Positions 57,120 to 64,000 of a stretch of DNA of 64,000 bases are shown in pieces. The notes below the pieces were generated by a model. The model did not search any database. It had not been told where the DNA came from and saw only the letters and a list, made by a program, of their open reading frames with translations. Each line of letters opens with the position of its first letter. Position 1 is the stretch's first letter. Location: the NCBI RefSeq assembly GCF_016808335.1, contig NC_053146.1, positions 26,938,938-27,002,937 on the forward strand, read 5' to 3'. This DNA is from Panicum virgatum. Lineage: Eukaryota > Streptophyta > Magnoliopsida > Poales > Poaceae. The translations under genes were made by a program, and so were the position numbers.

Positions 57120-57249
57120 AAGTTCGTGAACCCAGTGGGGTGAACGAGAGCTGATGGCCTGAGACCCACGCGGCTCTCTCCGCCGGTGGCCGCTCCGGCA
57201 CCGGCGTCCACCCTCCATGCGTGGCTTTCCCTCTTCGCCTCCTCCCATG

Positions 57250-60200
57250 GAAGTTTCTGATCTCGATCCTTCCCCTAGGAGAGCTTTCGCCTCCAAAATC
57301 TTCTCCCTTACAGGTTTTCCTATCACTTCTCGCCTCTCGGCTGGCGCCAACAACTTTTGGTTTCTCGCTTCCTTTTCTCGATCCAGACTCAAGCTTTCGG
57401 TGGAAAATGTGGGTTTCATTCTCCAATCTGTTTTTGGGATTTTGGCTTTGGATTTTGCTGTTTCTAAGGTGGAAGATTAGATCTTCAAGTTCTGTGTTTC
57501 TTCGAAAGAAGTGGGTCTTTTGATTTACAAATCTTCCTTGGAAGATTCTCGTAACTTCAGATTTGTGGTCAATCTCTGGAATTCTAAAGGTCTCGATCTT
57601 GCAAGATCGTTCATTGCTTCCTCCCAAGGCCGCAAGTTTGACTGGGTTCAGATTGGTTCATGGAGTAATCGTAATACAGTTCTTGCTGGTGCAAATGTGG
57701 TTCCAGTAGGGAATTTCGCTTTAGAAGGGAAATCGGTTTTCAGTCGGCTCAATTCCTCCGATCTTTTTCACAACAATCTGCCTGGACGGAGGGTTTTAGT
57801 CTTTAGTCGATTAAACTCTAAAGATCTACTAAGAAATGTGTTTGTTGATTCTCCTACTTCAAGTCGAGGTGCAAGAACCAATAAGGTTCATGCGGATTCC
57901 CTGGGTCTGGTCTCTAAGCGTGTTGTTACTTCTGAGATTCGGGCGACTAAGCACATTGATGGTGCGAATAACCCGAGGCATCTTTCGGCAGCTGCAGTTA
58001 ACCACTCTTCAAATTTGAATTCTGAACCGGATTTGGATCTACATCTTTCTTGTGGCCCAGCAACTAGGCCCAAGCCTCTCTCCCAACCTGCCAACCAGCG
58101 GCCTAGAGTTTTTGCTTCTGGGCCTTGCTCTAGGTGCTTCTCCAATAGGCACAGCCGGCCTAATTGCTGCAACAGGTTGAGGTGCTCATCTTGCTTCAGA
58201 GTTGGTCATACTGCAATCAATTGTAGGTTCGTGCCTCGGTTCTCGGGACTCTCTGAGAAAATGATCTTTTCCTCTCAATCTAATACCGATGCTTGGGCTT
58301 CTCATAATTTGAAACTTTGGTTTTCACAACCCACCCCACTGACATCTGGGACATCTACTGGTGGACCGGTTTTCCACTCTTTCTCAGATTTCTTTGCTGT
58401 GACTTATAATTGTGCAACTGTGACCTATTCACCTTCCACCGTCCCTTGGTCTTCCACTGTGCTTTGTGCCACCTCTCTGCCGGCGGATGCCCCAACCCGC
58501 ATTTCGAGCTCTTCCCCAAGCCGGTGCACTGTAGAGGCGCCTCCTCTATTCGATTCCTTCGGTGATTGGGCTGCGGCAGTCCACGATCTCCCAAAGTCTT
58601 CTCCGGTTGAGGTACTGTGGACCAAGAAAACCCCAAACCCTGCTGTAGTTTCAATCCTGCTGCTGGCGGCTTTGATTTGGACCAAGTTATGGCTTTCCGT
58701 TTTGTTGATCCGACTCCTTTCGTGCCTCGGGGTACTCAGAGAGTTATGATTCCCAATAGAAAGGTGATGTCAAGGGTGGTTCTTGGTAGGCCACGCAGAA
58801 ATAATGATGATGTTGCGATCGTTACAATCGAACCCCTTCCTGAGCACCAGATCTCCTTTATTGGAATTAGAGATGTGTTAGATGACTTCTTGAGAACTCA
58901 CAAGCGAATTGGTTTTCGCTCGATTCAACCCTGCCCCTTTGGTTAGGCTTATGTTAAACTGAGGCATGTTTATGATAGGGATTTCTTGGTTCAAGGCAGT
59001 CCACATGTGTTTGGGAATGTTAGAATCTCCTTTGCAGAACATAACAAAGGGTGGAATAATGCTACTACAACCATGAATCATGATGTTTGGTTGATGTTAT
59101 TGGGCTTTAATATTGATTATTGGGAACAGGAAGATGTGGAAAAAGTTGTGGCTGATTTTGGTAAGGTCCTTCACTGGGAAGAAGATCTGGATTACTTGGC
59201 CAGAATCATTGTTAAAGCTAGAGTGGTCAATCTTACTGAAATTCCTTGGTTCATTGTTTGCTCGGAGGGTAACAAATTTGAGGGAGACTGCTGGACTGCA
59301 CAATGTGAAATCCTCTAGACCACCATGCTTGGTGGAGGTGCACAAGATGAAGAAATGCCACCTGGTCCAGATGATATTCAACCAAATTTCTTCCAGTTTT
59401 TTTGGTTTTGGCCATCCTGGCAATGGGCCTAATGGGCAGTTGGGTTTTCATGAGAATCGGGTCAATCAGGTCCCTCTTGGAGATAATAACATTGGTGGAG
59501 ATAACCAGGCTGAGAATTGGGGCCTTTGGCCCAGTGGCTCAAGTCCTAGTGGCCCATGTCCCTGTGGCCCAGCAACCTGTGGGCCTAGAGCAGCCCATTC
59601 CTGGAGAGCCTTTCATTGAGCTTAATGACTTGATTAATCAAGATGCAGATATGCATGGGTTGACCTGAATGTCACCCCTCTTGATGATTTGGGTGGCTTA
59701 GAGGATCTTGCACAAGAGGTAGAAGACCTGGTTGATGAAGAATCTTTGGTTAATGAAGTTCAGATTATTGCTAATGATGATATCATCCTTAAAGTCCCCA
59801 TGCAACAAGATTTGATCATGAATGATGTGAATGTGGAAGTATTTATACCTATGGAAAATGGTCAGACATTACTGTGGCAAGGTGATGAGATCCAGGAGCA
59901 GGAGCTCTTGGATCATGACCCTGAGCTGGATGAACCAGAAGCAATTGAGCCTGTCCAAGCTGAACCTCAAGTGGAGGAAGAAAACCCTATTGGAGAGGAC
60001 GACCTTTTCAACCAGAATATGCAAATTGGTTTCGTTCAGCTTGTGCAACCTGAGGCTGATCCTGTGTTCAGTGCTAGAGTGGGAATCAAGCTACTTCTCC
60101 CTGTGTCAAGGTCCCTGAAATTTGGAGCAACTTCTTCACAGCTTTGCTAATGAACCCTACCACTTTTGAATGGGCAAAAAGTTTCTCTCATCTCCAGCCT

Positions 60201-60817
60201 GGAATCTTTTTGAGACGCAAAATTCAATTAAATTTGCCCTGCCTGACAGCTGCCCCAACCCACCCTATCTCTGCTCCAAAAACCATCCAAAAGCAATTCC
60301 CTCTGAAATTCAGATTTAAAAGCTCAAGGATCAGCATTCATGTGAAGTTGAAGTTGTCTCAGACCTGGCTACAAATACAAAGGAAAAGGTTGATGAGAAC
60401 CCTTTGCCTCCCCCTCAACTTGAGGCTAAGGATCTTAGAAGTTCAATGGATCCTGAATCCTGGTCCCAGTCAGTTCTAAGTAAAGTGGATTCCCTCCAAA
60501 AGGATGGTAGTGTGGTGGATAGTAACCTCAGGAGAAGTAAGAGGCAGAAAGCTCTGAACAAAGGTTACAAAAACTCTACTTGCTCAGTTAAGGGATGCCT
60601 TGGTTGCACCTTAAATCCACCCATTTTGTCCCCATCAACCATCAAGAACCTGGGTAGTTCCTTCGGTAAGCTTGATCCAAACCTACTCTATGAGGAAAAC
60701 CTGGGACAACCATCTCTCAAGAAGAAGTCGGCCCCTTCCCCTGGTGGAAAGAAGCCTAGCAAGAAAAAATCAAGCATCAATGATGATGAGTCAGAAGATG
60801 AGAAGACCAAGAAATGA
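57250..60817 (+). pseudogene. LINE ORF1: RRM-like domain, zinc knuckles, acidic and basic tails
   Basis: The start at ATG 57250 (MEVSDLDPSPRRAFASKIFS) is favoured because grass LINE ORF1 proteins begin this way (from memory); an upstream ATG at 57217 is in frame. The first domain (FASFSRSRLKLSVENVGFIL-type) is broken by TAG at 57478 and continues VGLLIYKSSLEDSRNF. Two zinc knuckles follow: CSRCFSNRHSRPNC and CSSCFRVGHTAINC (about 58120-58215). After a frameshift near 58620-58740 comes a domain starting MAFRFVDPTPFVPRG and HDVWLMLLGFNID, with TAG at 58944. An acidic part (59689-60150) and a basic tail RRSKRQKALNKGY, CSVKGCLGC follow. ORF1 proteins coat LINE RNA. Inactive. Confidence 0.85.
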
Positions 60818-60993
60818 AGGCCTGCAGCTTTGCTTTTGGCCATTTCTTTTGTTTCTTTTGGGCAGAAACTGGTGGTTTCTCTACCTTTTATTCGCAGCTA
60901 AATCTATAAGGTTATCGTTTTATCAGTACTTGTCTGTGGTATTGCACTATGGTTCCTCCTGCAGTGCTGCTATGTTTTCCTTCTCCTGGTTTT

Positions 60994-63975
60994 ATGGATT
61001 TTATGCGTAATTCAAGGGCTTGGAAAATCTTTTGCTGGAATGTTAGGGGCCTCAATTCTGAGAGAAAATGGAACTCAATTAGAGATAAAATTGTGGAGAG
61101 CCAGGCTGATATTGTTTGCTTACAAGAAACTAATATGATTCTTTTGACATGGCTTTCATTCATAAAATTTGCCCAACTAGTTTTGATGCTTTTCTCTTTC
61201 TGCCCTCTGTGGGGGCTTTAGGGGGAGTTATAACCATTTGGAAATCTAGATTCTTCTCAGGTTCTCTATGTTTTTCCAATAGCTTTGGAATTTCAGTGGA
61301 ATTCAGATCATGCATAATGATGCCTCATGGATTTTAACAAATGTGTACGGCCCGTGTACTCCTTAAGGAAAAAGAAATTTTACTCAGTGGTTAAAAGAAA
61401 TTCAGATGCCTGATGATTGTGATTGGCTAGTGGTAGGTGATTTCAACCTATATAGAAACCAAGAAAATAGAAATAAACCTGGTGGAGATTTACAAGAGAT
61501 GTTTCTCTTCAATGAAGCTATTAGTGCTCAAGGTTGGGTTGAGCTGCCTTTTCATAGAAGAAAATTTACTTGGACCAATAAACAAGATTCTCCATTGCTA
61601 GAAAGGCTGAATTGGTTCTTTTGTTCAGTCTCTTGGAGCCTTTCATATCCCAATACTTCTGCTTAGTCACTCACCATGGGAGTGTCTGATCATGTACCGT
61701 GCACAATACATGTTAACACTTCCATTCCAAAAGGAAAAGTTTTCAGATTTGAAAATTATTGGATGGAGCTCCCCCAGTTCTTAGAAGTGGTGCACCATGG
61801 TTGGTCATTGCCTGTTCCTTCTACTGACATGGCCAAAGTAATTACAGCCAAATTCAAAAATCTGAGAAGAGTGCTTAAGGCCTAGTAAACCCACATTTCC
61901 ATCTTAAAGGACAATATTTCCAATGTGAAACTTGTCTTAGATTTCTTGGAGATGCTAGAGGAATTCAGAGACCTATCTGTGTTTGAATGGAATTTTAAAT
62001 GAATTCTCTGTGACAAGTTGATCTCGCTTTTGGATCAACAACGTACTTACTGGAAGCAAAGGGGTACGATCAAGTGGGTGAAGTTTGGTGATGAGGGCAC
62101 AAAATTTTTCCATGCAAATGCTAAAATCAAGTTTAATAAAAATCTAATCACTTTCCTCAGAGATTGTAATGGCTCTCTTGTTTCTGAACATGAGTTGAAG
62201 GCAGGAATTTTCTGGGAATCCTTCAAGGAGAGACTGGGCAAATCCGAATATCAGCAAATGTCCTTTGATCTTCTAAATTTCATTACTCCATCAGCATACC
62301 TCCATGACCTTGATGACCCCTTTACTATAGAACAAATTGATGAGGTGGTCAAGCACCTGCCTTCAGACAAATCACCAGGGCCGGATGGTTTCAATACAGA
62401 CTTCATAAAAGCTTGTTGGCACATAGTAAAACATGACTTCTATGAGCTTTGCTTTGCCTTTCAACGGGGTGAAATCACCCTGCAGAGTATAAATGGTTCA
62501 TATATAACCCTGATCCCGAAAGTGGATAACCCTGAGACAGTCAATGATTATAGGCCTATCTCTCTGTTAAACATTTCAATTAAGATAATCACCAAGTTAC
62601 TGGCAAAGAGGCTGCAGAAGCATATTGTGAACATCATCCATACAAATTAGTATGGTTTTATCAAGTCAAGAACCATTCAGGATTGTTTGGCCTGGGCATA
62701 TGAGTACATCCATATCTGTCAGAAATCAAAGAAGGAGATCATTGTTTTAAAGTTAAATTTTGAGAAGGCTTTTGACAAGATTGAGCATGAAGCAATGCTT
62801 TCGATCATGCAGCACAAAGGTTTCACTCATACTTGGATATCCTGGATGCGGGATATTTTAATTCTGACACTTCGACAGTTCTTCTTAATGGAGTCCCAGG
62901 AAAGACCTTTCATTGCAGGAGGGGAGTTAGGCAAGGAGATCCTTTGTCTCCTCTTTTGTTTGTCCTTGCTGCAGATTTCCTCCAGAGTCTCCTCAACAAA
63001 GCAAGACAGCTGGGTTTACTCAGGCTACCTATCCCTGTGCAACACACCCTTGATTTTCCAATCATGTAATATGCCGATGACACCTTGATCATCTTGGAGG
63101 GGTGCCCCAATCAACCTTTCTTTCTAAAAAGCTTGTTAAATGTGTTTGCAGCCTCCACAGGACTTAAAGTCAACTAAGCAAAATCCATGTTGGTCCCTAT
63201 AAATATTCAGCAAGACAGAACTCAGCTTTTAGAAAATACTTTTGGTTGTACCATTGGCAATTTCCCTTTTACATATCTGGGAATCCCACTTAGTCTGTCC
63301 AAACCAAATGTTGAAGACTTCCAGCCAATTGTTTCAAGATGTAAAAAGAGGCTACTTAGTACTTCCATTTACTTATTCCAAGCTGGAAGACTACAATTAA
63401 CAAACTCAATTTTCACTGCTCTACCAATGTTCACTATGTGCACACTATCCCTTCCCAAATCTGCGATTAGGCAAATTGACAAATTCAGGAAACATTGTTT
63501 GTGGCATGGAGCTGACATCAATAACAAAAAACCCCACAAAAGTTGCTTGGGATATGGTTTGTCTACCAAAAGATGAAGGTGGACTGGGGGTCATAAAATT
63601 ACAAACCCAAAATGAAGCTCTTCTTCTCAAATTCTTGCAATAGAGATGACATCCCTTGGGTTCATTTAGTATGGGAAAAACACTACCCCAATGGGAAGCT
63701 TCCTGGTCTGGTCAGAAAGGGATTGTTTTGGTAGAGAGATATCCTAAAACTAGTTAATACCTTTAAAGGCCTGGCTGCTGTGACCCCTTTCATTGGAAAT
63801 ACTTGTTCTTTATGGGAAGGTCTCTGGGCTGGTAAGGTCCCTAAGCTAGTCTTTCTAGAGCTATTCTCATTTGCAAAACAAAAGAATATCTCGCTCCGGA
63901 ACGCCGCAGAAATTTCTTCCTTGAAAACTCTGTTCCATTTACCTCTTTCAGAATTGGCATTCCAACCAGGGTTTT
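60994..63975 (+). pseudogene. LINE ORF2: APE endonuclease and reverse transcriptase
   Basis: Starts MDFMRNSRAWKIFCWNVRGL and IVCLQETN (endonuclease). After a frameshift near 61140 come WLVVGDFNLYR and LERLNWFF, where the usual LDR/LDW Asp is Asn, and GVSDHVPC. RT: LPSDKSPGPDGFNTDFIKAC, LIPKVDNPETVNDYRPISLL, LKLNFEKAFDKIEH (catalytic Asp of KLDFEKAFD is Asn) and YADDTLII. TAG at 62648 and TAA at 63067 lie where Gln is usual, and TAA at 63175 (after LKVN) also breaks the frame. The C-terminal part (YLGIPLSLSKP, CLPKDEGGLGVIKL) is the usual RT-associated zinc-like region. Target-primed reverse transcription is the family's role; this copy is dead. Confidence 0.9.
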
Positions 63976-64000
63976 TTTTTACCGACCGTTCGGACCGAAC

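Larger units (their letters stand above)
57120..64000 (+). mobile_element. LINE (L1-type non-LTR retrotransposon), 3' end beyond or near the window edge
   Basis: A GC-rich leader (about 57120-57250) is followed by ORF1 (nucleic-acid binding) and ORF2 (endonuclease, RT, C-terminal zinc-like region). No poly(A) tail or TSD is visible. At 63971-63981 a T run interrupts the ORF2-like sequence and is followed by ACCGACCGTTCGGACCGAAC, which may be another insertion. Confidence 0.88.

Overview
This is plant nuclear DNA, almost certainly from a grass (Poaceae; I favour a panicoid but cannot prove it). There is no operon-like layout. The window is a nested stack of LTR retrotransposons, CACTA transposon relics and a LINE, with GC-AG/GT-AG introns, TATA boxes of plant type and C-to-T decay at CHG sites. 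I see one convincing intact host gene: a three-exon heavy-metal-associated isoprenylated plant protein (HIPP) gene at 30266-31017 on the minus strand, ending in the CaaX box CSIM.

Layout. 1-1951: 3' part of a decayed Ty3/gypsy chromovirus. 2510-5907: solo LTR of the same family (3.4 kb, TSD GAATA) inside the non-coding 3' part of another gypsy element, whose 3' LTR is 6996-8189. 8190-23738: minus-strand Tat-lineage gypsy element (C) with gag, protease, RT, two RNase H domains, integrase and an antisense spliced coiled-coil ORF. Its integrase is split by element B (9648-16779, TSD GATAG), which has a 4-kb 5' LTR. 23739-28216: CACTA transposon relic with a Ulp1/C48-protease-like gene, interrupted by a solo LTR (24315-25096). 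28322-29700: copia-like solo LTR. 30266-31017: the HIPP gene. 33831-46361: second CACTA relic (TNP2-type transposase) carrying a second copia-like solo LTR (TSD ATGTG), into which a 9.5-kb minus-strand chromovirus with an uninterrupted polyprotein has inserted (34794-44334, TSD ATGAC). 49117-49496: palindromic Mutator-type MITE (9-bp TSD). 49579-50937: another solo LTR (TSD CAACC). 54850-55936: gypsy LTR plus gag-like remnant. 57120 to the end: a LINE with ORF1 and ORF2, both broken.

Main points for a second look. (i) The giant LTRs of two different families (chromovirus, 2.9-3.4 kb; element B, 4.0 kb) carry what looks like the same kind of small gene: an acidic exon opening in phase 1 with an Asp codon, a GC donor (AG|GCAAG), an intron of about 1.0 kb, and a short acidic last exon. 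(ii) In element B the short 3' LTR diverges from the long 5' LTR exactly at that last splice acceptor, as if a spliced RNA had been copied. (iii) The intact chromovirus has a foldback in place of a normal 5' LTR, so both ends of the integrated DNA are U5 ends, yet it has a perfect TSD. An empty copy of its target site lies in the same window at about 29640-29700.

The autonomous coding potential here is in the 37771-42338 polyprotein, which needs removal of a 110-bp gag intron. The other TE genes carry stops or frameshifts, many of them TAG where CAG is expected. All assignments come from reading the sequence; no database search was run.
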